Positions 11,250-20,607 are shown, counted from the first letter of the stretch. The stretch: 64,000 nt of DNA from Chloracidobacterium sp. (GCA_016712045.1 JADJRV010000019.1:1-64000), one strand, 5' to 3'. The notes: generated by a model from the sequence alone, not told the origin. Translations and numbers: made by a program.

Positions 11250-12005
11250 ATGATGACCACTTACGCTCTGATCATTTTGATCGCGGTTTTTTTTGTGACA
11301 AGCGTCGTCGGCGTCGTCACGGGCAGCAATTCGCTCATCGCGGTGCCGGTGATGTTTCAGTTTGGGATTGATCCGCGTGTGGCGGTCGCGACGAATATGT
11401 TCGCGCTGGTGTTTATGTCGATCGGCGGCACGTTACCATTCGTCCGGCAAAAAAAGATCGACTACCGCAAGCTCTCGCCCTTTATCGTCCTGACGGTCTT
11501 CAGTTCGGCGATCGGTGCGATGCTCGTTGGCGTCATCAGCGGCGACGGGATAAAGTTGATCGTCTCGACCGCGATGATCGCCGTTGCTATATTTACGCTT
11601 GTGAGGAGTAACGCGGGCGTCGGCGATGATATCGAACCACGACGATACTCTGTGCCGCTGACGTATGTGCTGGTATTTTTGCTCGGGATTTATGGCGGGC
11701 TGTTTAGCGGCGGATATGTTACCGTGCTGACGGCGGTCTGCGTGGGCATTTACGGGATGCGGTACGGCGAGGCCGTCGCGTCGACCAAGCTGATCAACGT
11801 TTTTTCGTCCGCGATTGCCACGCTAATATTTATGTGGCACGGTTTAGTGGATTACAAACTTGGGCTGATGCTGGGCGTGACGATGTTTGCCGGGGCTTAC
11901 ATCGGGGCTCATTTCGTGACAAAATTAAACGATGTCTGGCTGCGGCGGATCTTTTTAACGACGGTTATTTTGCTTGCAGTAAAAACACTTTACGATTTTA
12001 TTTAA
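11250..12005 (+). CDS. TSUP-family permease (TauE/SafE-like)
   Basis: 251-residue inner-membrane protein with about seven to eight hydrophobic helices and an internal duplication typical of the TauE/SafE (TSUP) family. The first half has VVTGSNSLIAVPVMFQFGID followed by VAVATNMFALVF. The second half has the related GGLFSGGYVTVLTAVCVGIYG followed by AVASTKLINVFSS. These two motifs mark family members that move sulfite, sulfonates or other organosulfur anions. The substrate here cannot be told. The ATG at 11250 immediately follows the DUF4350 stop, so the two are translationally linked. Its position between DUF4350 and moxR is unusual. Confidence 0.88.
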   Translation: MMTTYALIILIAVFFVTSVVGVVTGSNSLIAVPVMFQFGIDPRVAVATNMFALVFMSIGGTLPFVRQKKIDYRKLSPFIVLTVFSSAIGAMLVGVISGDGIKLIVSTAMIAVAIFTLVRSNAGVGDDIEPRRYSVPLTYVLVFLLGIYGGLFSGGYVTVLTAVCVGIYGMRYGEAVASTKLINVFSSAIATLIFMWHGLVDYKLGLMLGVTMFAGAYIGAHFVTKLNDVWLRRIFLTTVILLAVKTLYDFI

Positions 12006-12006
12006 G

Positions 12007-12960
12007 ATGCTAACTTACACACCTACAACAGTTGCACATATCCTGAACGAGCTTCGCAAGACGATCGTCGGGCAGGATGACGTTATCGAACAGATCCTCG
12101 TAGCGATCCTCGCCGAGGGCCACGCATTGATCGAGGGCGTCCCCGGCACGGCAAAGACGCTGACCGTTAAGTCGCTCGCTCAGATCATCGGGGCGGAGTT
12201 TTCGCGTATCCAGTTCACGCCCGATCTGATGCCGTCGGATATCACGGGTACAAATGTTTTTAATATGCAGACGTCGCAGTTCTCTCTGCGGCAGGGGCCG
12301 ATCTTTACCGATATCCTACTCGCCGATGAGATCAATCGCACCCCGCCAAAAACCCAGGCCGCTCTGCTCGAAGCGATGGAGGAACGCCAGACGACCATCG
12401 ACGGCGAACGCTATCCGCTCTCGCCGCTGTTCACCGTGCTCGCGACCGAAAACCCGATCGAATACGAAGGCACCTATCCGCTGCCAGAGGCACAGCTCGA
12501 CCGGTTTTTGATGAAAATATTGATCGATTACCCCGAGCAGACTGACGAAGAAGAGATCGTCACGCGTTGGGACGCGGGATTTAATTCGCGGAACCTCGAC
12601 CAGGTTCAGATCGCCCCTTTGCCGGATGCAACGGCGATACAGCGATGCCGGATGGAGGTCCGCGAAATGCGTATGGAACCCGGCGTGCAGAAATATGTGG
12701 TCGAGATCGTTCGGCGTACGCGAACGCACCCAACGATACTCTATGGTGCCAGCCCGCGTGCTTCCGTTGCGTTATTATTGTGCTCAAAGGCTTTGGCTGC
12801 GATCCGCGGGCGTGATTTTCCGACACCGGACGATATCCGCGACGTCGCCCCGCCGGTTCTGCGTCACCGGCTGGCATTACGTGCCGAGGCCGAGCTAGAC
12901 GGCGCAACGACGGACGCAGTTATTTCCGACATCATCAAAACAGTGGAAGTTCCAAGATGA
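12007..12960 (+). CDS. MoxR-family AAA+ ATPase
   Basis: 317 residues. Walker A is EGVPGTAKT, Walker B with sensor is LLADEINRTPPKTQAALLEA, then MEERQTTIDG, LATENPIEYEGTYPLPEAQL (sensor 1 and arginine region) and a C-terminal lid. MoxR ATPases are chaperone-like AAA+ proteins that work with VWA or DUF58 partners in protein maturation. It starts one base after the TSUP stop and closes the membrane-protein run. The usual downstream DUF58 partner is absent: its stop codon overlaps the start of an ankyrin protein instead. Confidence 0.92.
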   Translation: MLTYTPTTVAHILNELRKTIVGQDDVIEQILVAILAEGHALIEGVPGTAKTLTVKSLAQIIGAEFSRIQFTPDLMPSDITGTNVFNMQTSQFSLRQGPIFTDILLADEINRTPPKTQAALLEAMEERQTTIDGERYPLSPLFTVLATENPIEYEGTYPLPEAQLDRFLMKILIDYPEQTDEEEIVTRWDAGFNSRNLDQVQIAPLPDATAIQRCRMEVREMRMEPGVQKYVVEIVRRTRTHPTILYGASPRASVALLLCSKALAAIRGRDFPTPDDIRDVAPPVLRHRLALRAEAELDGATTDAVISDIIKTVEVPR

Positions 12961-14082
12961 GGCTCTGTAGGTTAGCTGCCACGGCTGCGATCGTAGTTTT
13001 ATGTTTTGCTGCCTTTGCAAAGGCACAGAATGGTAATGTGCCCGACTGGATCCAGCGGGAAATGTTCCTACGCGCTTGTGAAAATGCAGACATCGGCAAG
13101 GTAAAGGCTTATCTCGCAGCCGGCATCTCGCCGAATTCACGCGACATCTTTGGCCAGCCGGCGATAATACGCGCGGCACTTGGGTTTAATGTATTTCGCA
13201 ATACTCCTGAGGTCATTCGGCTGCTCTTACAAGCGGGAGCGGATGTAAATGCGACTAATGAATTTGGTTCGACAGCTTTATTCATTACTGTCCACGATCC
13301 GTAAAAATGTGCGAAAAATGCCACGGCATTCGACATCGGCGACCTCGATGATGGCGGCTTCATATTACGGGATACAATTTGGCACTTTGCCGGAGCGGGG
13401 CGGGGCGGAATGGCAGCGTGAGGTCGATAAAAATGGCGAGAACTATCTGTTTTACATGGCCAGCCGGACGACGATCTATTCGTCAGATCTGTTAAGCATT
13501 GACCGCGTTGCTGCTAACACCGCAAATAATGCCGGGGAAACCGCGCTGATGAGAGCCGCCCGATTTGATAACGACTGGTTGGTCAGGAAAATATTGTTAG
13601 CCGGGGCAATGGCCGAAAAGCGTGACAACACCGGCCGTACTGCCCTAGATTATTCTGCGGAGTATGGTTATTTTGGATCTACCTTTATCTTGCTCGCCAG
13701 GTCGGATGCAAATCTGCGAAATAGTGCGGGACGTACGCCGTTAATGACTGCAGCGGAAAGAGGTAATATCGATGCCGTTCGTGCGTATGAAAACGCCAAG
13801 ACTTTTGCGGCGGGCATCGCGGCTAAGGCTCCCAGATTATCGAAAGAGGATGCCAAAGATGCGTTGGCGACGGCGAGGGTATTTAGACGGATAGACATCG
13901 ATCTGCGCGATACGAAGGGCATGACAGCGCTCATGCTCGCGGCGGCAGCTGGACATCGAAATGTCGTTGAGGCGTTGATGCGGCTTAAAGCAAAGACTCA
14001 AGTCAGGGATCTTAAAGGCCGAACTGCGGCTGATCTGGCGACGCTAAATGGGCACACAGAGATCTCAAAACTACTTAAATAG
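12957..14082 (+). CDS. Secreted ankyrin-repeat protein, frameshifted
   Basis: The ATG overlaps the moxR stop (ATGA), implying translational coupling. A signal peptide (AATAAIVVLCFAAFAKAQ) is followed by ankyrin repeats: VIRLLLQAGADVNATNEFGS, then in another frame GETALMRAARFDNDWLVRKI, GRTALDYSAEYG, GRTPLMTAAERGNIDAV, GMTALMLAAAAGHRNVVEAL and GRTAADLATLNGHTEISKLL. The first frame stops at 13304 while the second is open through this point, so one base was probably gained or lost near 13300. With repair the protein has about 374 residues and six or more repeats. The likely role is periplasmic protein binding, partner unknown. Confidence 0.72.
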
Positions 14083-14096
14083 ATAATTGAAAGAAC

Positions 14097-15584
14097 TTAC
14101 TGCACCTCATCAGGGGCTCCATCGGTCCCTGATTTTTTGGTGTCGGCAGGTTGAGGCTTGCCCGTAGTCTTAGGGGCCTTTGGCGGCGGCGTTGCCATCG
14201 GTTTTGGTGTCGGTTTGACCGTCGCATTAGCTGCCGGGGTGTTTGGAGTAGGTTTTGTTGTCGGAGCGGTGTTTGTATCTGTCTGAGCCGGAACGGGAAC
14301 GAGAATGACTCCGCTGTCCTGAGGCATAAATTGGCTGCCGCCGTTTGGGTCGATGACTACGGTCTGTCCGCCCGGAGGTGTGTATGGTTGCGGCATTCCG
14401 GTCGCGGGTGCTCCGGGTACAGGTGCACCGATGGGCGGAGCGCCGTTACCTGACCAGGCGTTATATCCGTCACCGCCGGGCAGAGTTCCCGGAGGCTGCT
14501 CCATCATGCCGGCTGAGGCGGCCATGATTTCGGCTTCGGTCATTTCGGGCAGTTTTGCAAGGCTTTCTTCTTGAGCTCCGGTCGCCGGGCCGATCGGCTG
14601 GACAGGTAAGCTGCCTGCGTCGGCAGTAAGCTGTGCCGTCGGATCGGTCTTTCTAACCGACGTAAAATATATCAACGCGGCCGCTAGCAAAGTGATCCCG
14701 GCAAGCGCTATGAACGCGGTTTGCCAGATGTTGTGTTTCGAGCCCGTACCGGCAGTCGCGGCGGCAGCTTTGACCTTGCCCGTCGAGAGCATTTCGAGGT
14801 CCTCGGCAAACGCTGTCATTGTCTGGTAACGGCGTTCCGGATCGAGAGCGATCGCACTTAACAAGATCGGCTCGATGTCAGGGTGCAGGTCGCGTCTAAA
14901 TGTCGAAAGCGGCGGGGCCGGTTCGGCGTTTTGTTTTTTTAGAACCTCGGCTGCGGTCGCACCGTCATACGGCACGACGCCCGTGAGCATTTCGTACAGC
15001 ATTATGCCGAGTGAATAGATTTCCGAACGCTCGTCAGCCACCGGATAAGCATTTGATTGCTCAGGTGCGAGATAACGCGGATCGGCCCCTTTTGCGATGT
15101 CTAGCGGATCGCCGCCAAAGCCATAGACCTTGGCCGTGTCGTTCTCAACAAAAACATTTGCCGGGGCAAGGGCAGCGTGGATTATCTTTTTCTCGTGTGC
15201 GGCAGCAACGCCGGACGCTATTTGGTGGGCAAAGCTCAATGCCTGCTTTTCATCGATGGCCGTACCGTCGGCAAGCAATCCGCTCAATGTTTCGCCGCTC
15301 GCCGGTTCAAACACAGCGTATGACACGCCCTTAGCATCGGTGCCAAAATCGGTGACGTTTAAGATATTTAGATGTGAAACTGAGGATGCCGAGCGGGCCG
15401 CGTCGATGAACTTTTTCGACCAGCGGGCGTCGATGGCGAGTGCCTGCGGTAGCACCATTATCGTCACGGGCTTGTCCGAGATCTCGTGTTTACCCGCAAA
15501 AAGGTCGCCCGCCGAACCCTCGCAAATGAGGCTTTCGATGCGGTATTTATCAGCTACTAATTTTCCTACAATGTCTTCGATCAT
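14097..15584 (-). CDS. Membrane-anchored pseudokinase of the Ser/Thr kinase (Hanks) fold
   Basis: 495 residues. Residues about 14-270 align with the bacterial Ser/Thr kinase fold: IYSLGIMLYEMLTGVVPYDG and RYLAPEQS are kept. Every catalytic residue is replaced. The VAIK lysine is Met43 (VTIM), HRDLKPxN reads HAALAPAN at 136-143 (Asp to Ala138, Lys to Ala140), and DFG reads GFG at 155-157. The glycine loop is degenerate (CEGSAG). A membrane helix follows at about 285-308 (TAFIALAGITLLAAALIYFT), then a Pro/Thr/Gly-rich tail that would be extracytoplasmic. A binding or scaffold role is inferred rather than phosphotransfer. It lies downstream of atpE beyond a long inverted repeat and may be separately transcribed. 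Confidence 0.88.
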   Translation of the reverse strand: MIEDIVGKLVADKYRIESLICEGSAGDLFAGKHEISDKPVTIMVLPQALAIDARWSKKFIDAARSASSVSHLNILNVTDFGTDAKGVSYAVFEPASGETLSGLLADGTAIDEKQALSFAHQIASGVAAAHEKKIIHAALAPANVFVENDTAKVYGFGGDPLDIAKGADPRYLAPEQSNAYPVADERSEIYSLGIMLYEMLTGVVPYDGATAAEVLKKQNAEPAPPLSTFRRDLHPDIEPILLSAIALDPERRYQTMTAFAEDLEMLSTGKVKAAAATAGTGSKHNIWQTAFIALAGITLLAAALIYFTSVRKTDPTAQLTADAGSLPVQPIGPATGAQEESLAKLPEMTEAEIMAASAGMMEQPPGTLPGGDGYNAWSGNGAPPIGAPVPGAPATGMPQPYTPPGGQTVVIDPNGGSQFMPQDSGVILVPVPAQTDTNTAPTTKPTPNTPAANATVKPTPKPMATPPPKAPKTTGKPQPADTKKSGTDGAPDEVQ

Positions 15585-15637
15585 TACGTATTAGAACGCT
15601 TTTAGGGCGTAATAGTTGCAAGTAAAGAATAGGATAT

Positions 15638-15712
15638 GCAGAAGCCCGCGTGTGAGCAAGGGCGTATCACTCTAGTTGAATGTTACGCCCTTGCTTACGC
15701 GCGGGCCTCTGC
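15638..15712. repeat. Long inverted repeat between atpE and the pseudokinase gene
   Basis: Arms 15638-15666 (GCAGAAGCCCGCGTGTGAGC, then AAGGGCGTA) and 15684-15712 are near-perfect reverse complements, 29 bases each with a loop of about 17. There is no T run directly after it. It looks like a REP-type intergenic palindrome and may stop transcription from the atp genes. Part of the arm (GCGGGCTTCTG) recurs at 36555-36565. Confidence 0.7.
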
Positions 15713-15725
15713 AATTAGTTGCGAT

Positions 15726-16037
15726 CTAGAGCTTAACGAATACGATGAGCAGTGCGAACAGCACGAGTGATTCGATCAGAGCGAGTGCGATGATCATCAT
15801 CGTCTGGACTGTTCCGGCTGCACCCGGGTTACGGGCAGCACCCTCAGCGGCACGCGAACCTACGAGGCCCTGTCCGATACCGGCCAAACCGGCTGCGAGT
15901 CCGAAACCGATGCCGCCGCCGATAGCTTTAGCTGCGGCAACCGACGATTCGTTATCAGCAGCACCCTGAGCAAGAGCCGGGATAGCCATCAATGCAAGTG
16001 CGAGTGTCGCAAATACAACATATTTAATTTTGTTCAT
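15726..16037 (-). CDS. atpE: F0 ATP synthase subunit c
   Basis: Proteolipid of the membrane rotor ring. After an N-terminal signal-like segment (residues 1-24, ending ALAQ) come two membrane hairpin helices joined by the polar loop ARNPG (R69-N70-P71). The ion-binding carboxylate is Glu89 in ALIESLVLF. Gln56 in GIGQG and Ser90 next to Glu89 occupy positions used by Na+-binding c rings, but the usual Thr after Ser is Leu, so ion specificity is uncertain. The length, 103 residues, is longer than classic c subunits because of the leader. It is the last gene of atpZ-atpI-atpB-atpE, 285 bases after atpB. Confidence 0.95.
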   Translation of the reverse strand: MNKIKYVVFATLALALMAIPALAQGAADNESSVAAAKAIGGGIGFGLAAGLAGIGQGLVGSRAAEGAARNPGAAGTVQTMMIIALALIESLVLFALLIVFVKL

Positions 16038-16322
16038 TTTTTTATCTTCCTTTTATTTAAGTTAGAAGACCTGATCTACAATCTAAAAACGCAGCTTGCG
16101 GGGTATTATTTCGCCTCATTTCCGGTATGCCGTGGATTTTATACTCCCAAAGAGTCCAAAGCTCCTGATTCGTGCGGGCATGTGAGGTGCCTGTGCTCCT
16201 CGTGCTTTATGAGCAAGCTTGATTTTCAAACCGACCGATCGCGGTCTTACCTGTTTGGAGTACCAACTTTAGTCGGCCACTCCGTCACCAAAGATAGCTG
16301 ATAAACCGGGACTCCAAGCTTA
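16038..16322. other. Gap of 285 bases between atpB and atpE
   Basis: No open reading frame or RNA gene is recognisable. The atpE ribosome site (AAGGAAGA on the minus strand) lies at its left end. An AAGCTT palindrome occurs near both 16213 and 16316. The length is unusual inside an F0 operon and leaves room for a separate atpE promoter or a processing site, but no consensus element was found. Confidence 0.4.
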
Positions 16323-17221
16323 TTACGCATGAGCAACGGCGGCTTCGCCGTGGGCGTCATGCTCGTGCTCATCGTGATCATGCGGGGCGTGTGAGACCTC
16401 GCCGATATAGATCATCGAGAGCAGCGTGAAAACAAATGCCTGTACGAACGCCACAAAAACACCCAGCAGCGTCAATATAAGCGGCACGAGAAAGTGTGTA
16501 AATGGCGGTGCGATGTTTGTGATCTCGGCAAAAACTTTTTCGTCCGAAAACATATTCGCAAACAGCCGGACGCCAAGCGTGAACGGCCTGATCGAACTAC
16601 TGATAACCTCGATCGAAAAGATGAGCGGCGTGATTATCAAGCCATTACAAAAGGCAGTTTGGGGCCCGCAAAATGGCCGATGTGCTTGAGGATGCCGTTT
16701 TCACTGATGCCGACGTAGTTGTAATAGACAAACGACGAAACGCCGAGTGCGAATGTGACGTTAACCGACGCGGTCGGCGACATAAACATCGGGAACTGGC
16801 CCATCAGGTTCGATACCAAAATAAGCACGCCAAATGTCGCGACTACCGGGAAATGCCGTGCTCCGTGATTGCCGATGATGCTGCCGATCATGTCTTTGAC
16901 GGCGAGAAATCCGGCCTCGAGCGTAAGCTGTCCCGGTTGCGGATCGTCCTCGCTCAGTTTGCCCTTGAGCAAATAAACGATAAAAACCGTCAGCAGACAC
17001 GCGATCACAAACATGATCGTGTACCAAGGGATAGCGTTCTCGGGGCTGTACTCGGCACCAAAAACCTTTTCGGGCGTCGTGCCAAAATTGGCAAAGAATT
17101 TGTCCCAGACCGGCTTGGTATAAGCCATCTGAAAACGATAGACGGGCTCGCCGAGATAGTGGTTGATGAACTCGACGATCATCGGTGTGTGATGGCCGCC
17201 GCCTTCTGCAAATAGAAACAT
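16323..17221 (-). CDS. atpB: F0 ATP synthase subunit a, frameshifted
   Basis: Proton or sodium channel subunit. The N-terminal frame (17221 to 16637) holds the extracytoplasmic N-terminus and the first helices (TIMFVIACLLTVFIVYLL, VATFGVLILVSNLMGQFP) and ends GPKLPFVMA. The C-terminal frame continues IITPLIFSIEVISSSIRPF, then LGVRLFANM with the essential arginine facing the c ring, and VFVAFVQAFVFTLLSMIYI. The break at about 16638 falls inside one helix, so a small indel is likely in an otherwise functional gene. The C-terminus is a 22-residue tail rich in His and acidic residues (HAPHDHDEHEHDAHGEA). Confidence 0.9.
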
Positions 17222-17235
17222 CTTAAAAATACCTT

Positions 17236-17637
17236 TTAGGTCGAACTAGTAAAAATACTTCGCAATCCCTGGATGACAACGGCGAAAGCAAATGCCGCAA
17301 GACCCGCTATTACTGCAGCGATGGGCAAAGCCCCGGTCAAATGTACGGCCAATAAAACAAGGCCGAGAGCCGCGTAACGCATGATGTACTTTGCGGCCAA
17401 AATGCCGGTCGAGTAGATCGCGTCGCCGCTAAACATTGCCTTGGTCACGCGGTCGAGCCAAAAATAATTGGCAAACGCGAGCACCCCGCCAAACAGGACG
17501 CCGACGCCAAACAGCGTGCCGCGAACGGCAAAACCGGCAGCCGAACCGACGATGACAAGCACCGCCATTATTATCAAAATACCGCGATGCGACATCGCGC
17601 CATTGTCAGTTGTCAAAGGGTCAATATCCTCACCCAT
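17236..17637 (-). CDS. atpI: ATP synthase protein I (AtpI-like)
   Basis: 133 residues with four hydrophobic helices (GILIIMAVLVIVGSAAGFAV, GVLFGGVLAFANYFWLDRVT, YAALGLVLLAVHLTGALP, VIAGLAAFAFAVVIQGL). Size and position directly upstream of atpB match the AtpI family, which helps assemble the c ring. The assignment rests mostly on context and topology, because AtpI sequences are poorly conserved. Fourteen bases separate it from atpB. Confidence 0.75.
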   Translation of the reverse strand: MGEDIDPLTTDNGAMSHRGILIIMAVLVIVGSAAGFAVRGTLFGVGVLFGGVLAFANYFWLDRVTKAMFSGDAIYSTGILAAKYIMRYAALGLVLLAVHLTGALPIAAVIAGLAAFAFAVVIQGLRSIFTSST

Positions 17638-17704
17638 TGCGAAACTTAAATTTTACAAATAAACACGGAAAAGTTCAAAAGAGAGGCGCGGAAAAACCTA
17701 GGTT

Positions 17705-18051
17705 TTAGAGTTTATCGTCCTCGTCGCGGGACATCAGCGGACGGATCTCAGGTGAGGGCTTTTTCGTGCTGTAGATCTGCGAACTGAGCCGAAAGAACTG
17801 GATAAACCCGATGATCGAACCGAGCACGATGCCGCCGACGATGCCCCAAGGCGAAGTTCCGAGCAAGAGATCGGCAAGCCAGCCGAGAAATAGACAAAAT
17901 GCGACCGCGCCAAAAAACGCGATCCCGGCGGACCACGCCAAGCCGCTGCGGCGGACGTTTTCCTCGGTGGATTCGGGCGAAAAGGGAACTAGCACGACGG
18001 GCTGCTCGTCCTTTTCGGCTCTTTTTCTTCGTCAAAAATGCTAGGCGTCAT
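17705..18051 (-). CDS. atpZ: AtpZ/AtpI family protein, single-base frameshift
   Basis: Small protein with two membrane helices (AGIAFFGAVAFCLFLGWLAD and GIVGGIVLGSIIGFIQFFRL) and the AtpZ glycine pattern. It is probably a Mg2+ or assembly partner of the F0 sector. The ATG at 18051 overlaps the stop of the preceding glycosyltransferase gene and reads MTPSIFDEEKEPKRTS, after which the frame must shift to give KDEQPVVLVPFSPESTEENV. One missing A in the run at about 18018-18022 restores a single frame of about 115 residues. Without repair, translation would have to begin at the GTG at 17995. Confidence 0.7.
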
Positions 18052-19291
18052 CTCGGGCAATGATGACAGTTTCCGTCGGCGATTTCAATTCGTAGGTGAT
18101 GCCCCGCCAAATCATCCGCCGCGAAGCCCACGCGGCCAGCGAATTATAGAGAAATAATGAGGGTGCGATCAGCCACAAAGTATTTTGTGTCCAAAACTGA
18201 CTCTTTAGGTCGGCTTCATGTTGGGGCAAAACGAGCCTGACGGCATTAAGACGCAGCCATGCTTTGCCGGTGCTGAAAACGGTCACGAATATTAGCGTCG
18301 CAAGGCTCACCCACACGGCGATGCTGTTTGTCTTACTGAGTATGACGATCAGCAAAGCGGCGATCAGCACGGCGTTAAAAATAGTGGTACCGATGAGCGA
18401 AACGATCCACAGCGGCGTCGCATAGACACGTGTGATCTTCATCTGGCGGGTCGTAAATTCGACCGTCTCGGTTAATGTGCAATCTTCGACCGTGGCCGTA
18501 AGTGCTTGTGGGACAAAGATTATCGACAGCCCCGCCGCTTTGACAGCTCGCGTAACGGCAAAATCGTCGGACAACACGCCGCTCCATTTCTCACACATTT
18601 CGAGCCGCTCAAATGTGTCGCGACGCATCGCCATCGAGCCGCCCCAGCAGAAATTGGACTTGATATTTGGCCCGAGTGCAGACGTGATCGATGCGTTCCA
18701 AGCGGACCGCAATTCCGAACCGAATGTCGGATTTTTCGAGATGAACCAACGATAGCCTGTTGATGCTCCGACGTTTGCATCGGCGTGCGGAGCGATGAGA
18801 GCCCGTAGCCAATCCATTGACGGACGAGCATCGGAATCGGCGAAAACAAAGATCTGGCTTTGGTCGGAAACGTGGAGGACGGCTTCGCGGAGGTTTTCGA
18901 CTTTTGGCTGGAATGTTGGAGTGGATTGCTTTCGCAGATGCAGATGATCAAGTTTCGAGTAGGCAGACAATCCTTCCCTTGTTTGTCTTTTGGCCTCTGT
19001 CACTATCGGCAAAATGTTCTAGATCACTGCGACGGCGGGATCGTTTTTGTCATCGACGACGAAAATAACCTCGTATTTCGGATAGTCTTGTTTAAGAAAC
19101 GCGGCGAGATTTTCGTCCAGGCCTTTGTCGACGCCGCGGCAGGGAACGATGATCGTTGCGAATGGCGTGTAGTCGGATCGCGGTTTGGCTAGTTGTTCGC
19201 GAAAGAATTTGAGATAGGCGATGCCGCCGAGAAATGACTTAAAACTAAGCCAGACGAGGATGGCGGCGAAAAAGTAAAAGACAAAGATCAT
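18041..19291 (-). CDS. GT21/GT2-type glycosyltransferase (HpnI-like), frameshifted
   Basis: Membrane glycosyltransferase. An N-terminal membrane helix precedes ATIIVPCRGVDKGLDENLAA and the nucleotide-binding VIFVVDDKND. Further motifs are FADSDARPSMDWL (metal-binding DxD), WGGSMAMRRDTFE, SDDFAVTRAVKAAG (catalytic acid) and RQMKITRVY in place of (Q/R)xxRW. Several C-terminal membrane helices follow. This matches ceramide glucosyltransferase/HpnI-like GT21 proteins. The frame breaks near 19013; a second pair of shifts near 18950 and 18905 is likely, since the alternative frame gives a family-like SSQK before VENLREAV. It overlaps waaA by four bases and atpZ by eleven, so lipid A-region and ATP synthase genes are continuous. 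Confidence 0.75.
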
Positions 19292-20607
19292 CTCGGCCCG
19301 CGTGCGTTTAACATCGGCGTGATGTAATCGATGGTGCGGACGGCCGCTCCGCGATTATGCTCCATTACCTCAAGAGCGTTTAGGCCAAGCTCCTTTCGCT
19401 TTTTCTCGTCTTTGAGCAGATCGCCAAACGCGGTTGCGAGCGTCGAAGCCGCTGTGTTTTCGGTTACCTTTTCGAGCTGGATGAGCGCGTATTTATCCAA
19501 AAACTCATTAACGGACGCTTCGAAATTTGCAGTATATGAACCGGTGATAATGGCCTTGCCGGTTGCGGCGGGCTCGAAAATGCTCTGTCCGCCGTGCGGT
19601 ATCAGGCTGCCGCCGACAAATACCGCCTCGGCCAGCGGATATGCCGCACGCAACTCGCCGATCGAATCGAGCAGGATGATCTCGGCGGTTTTATCTCGGG
19701 ATGAGACCTTTTCGGAACGCCGCACCCACGTAAATCCGGTGGTTTTCATCAGCGCGGCGACCTCGTCAAATCTTTCGGGATGACGCGGTGCGAGCATCAG
19801 GCGTGGCAGATTGTCGCCGGACGATTTCCATATCTCTTTGAATGCGTCGAGTATCCATTTTTCTTCGGGCGAATGGGTGCTTGCGGCAATGATCAGCGGT
19901 GCGTCGGAGGCGATGCCAAAACGCTCTTGCAGCTCGGCGGTGATGGCGTTTTCGTTTTCGTCGAGGTCGTGATCAAATTTTAGATTGCCCAGCACGCGGA
20001 CCTTACTTGCCCTTAAACCCAGCGACATTATTCGCGTGGCGTCGTCATTTTCCTGCATTAACGCAAAATCGAGATAGCCGAGGATGCGTTTCATAAACCG
20101 TTTGATCTTGGTGTAACGGTCGAGCGAACGCTGTGATAGACGCCCGTTGACGATAGCGATGCGGGCCTTCGATTTATAGGTTTCGCGGATGAGATTGAAC
20201 CAGATCTCGGTTTCCATCAGCAGCAAAACACGCGGTTCGAAATGCCTCAATACGCGCCGCACAGTCCACCGAAAATCAAACGGCACGTAGAAAACGCAGT
20301 CGGCAGTGTCCTTGAAGATCGCCCTCGCGAGCTTTTGTCCGGTGCGGGTGACGGTCGAAACGATCACGCGGTGGCCGGGGAATTTTGTCTTTAGCTCTTC
20401 GACCAGCGGACGTGCTGCGTTCGTCTCGCCGACCGAGACGCAGTGGACCCAGACGACGGGGCGTTTATCTATTTTGAATTTGGGCAAAAACCCGAGGCGC
20501 TGAAAAAAGCCCGCCGCGTGTTTGCCGCGAAAGACCGCGCTCAGTGCAAACACCGGCAGCATCAAAATAAACGCCAGCGTGTATAAAAGGCCGTACAAAA
20601 AGAACAT
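19288..20607 (-). CDS. waaA: 3-deoxy-D-manno-octulosonic acid (Kdo) transferase
   Basis: GT30 enzyme that attaches Kdo to lipid A precursor at the inner face of the cytoplasmic membrane. 439 residues, typical length. It has an N-terminal membrane anchor (LLYTLAFILMLPVFALSAVF), the catalytic-glutamate motif VSVGETNAARPLVEEL, VSTVTRTGQKLA, VLLLMETEIWFNLI, GRLSQRSL and the C-terminal FVGGSLIPHGGQSIFEPAAT. Its presence indicates a lipopolysaccharide-bearing outer membrane. It leads the minus-strand run into the GT21-like gene with an ATGA overlap. Confidence 0.94.
   Translation of the reverse strand: MFFLYGLLYTLAFILMLPVFALSAVFRGKHAAGFFQRLGFLPKFKIDKRPVVWVHCVSVGETNAARPLVEELKTKFPGHRVIVSTVTRTGQKLARAIFKDTADCVFYVPFDFRWTVRRVLRHFEPRVLLLMETEIWFNLIRETYKSKARIAIVNGRLSQRSLDRYTKIKRFMKRILGYLDFALMQENDDATRIMSLGLRASKVRVLGNLKFDHDLDENENAITAELQERFGIASDAPLIIAASTHSPEEKWILDAFKEIWKSSGDNLPRLMLAPRHPERFDEVAALMKTTGFTWVRRSEKVSSRDKTAEIILLDSIGELRAAYPLAEAVFVGGSLIPHGGQSIFEPAATGKAIITGSYTANFEASVNEFLDKYALIQLEKVTENTAASTLATAFGDLLKDEKKRKELGLNALEVMEHNRGAAVRTIDYITPMLNARGPR

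Noticed and set aside
16038..16322. tRNA or other RNA gene between atpB and atpE
   Set aside because: No acceptor stem, T-loop motif or conserved RNA pattern could be found on either strand.
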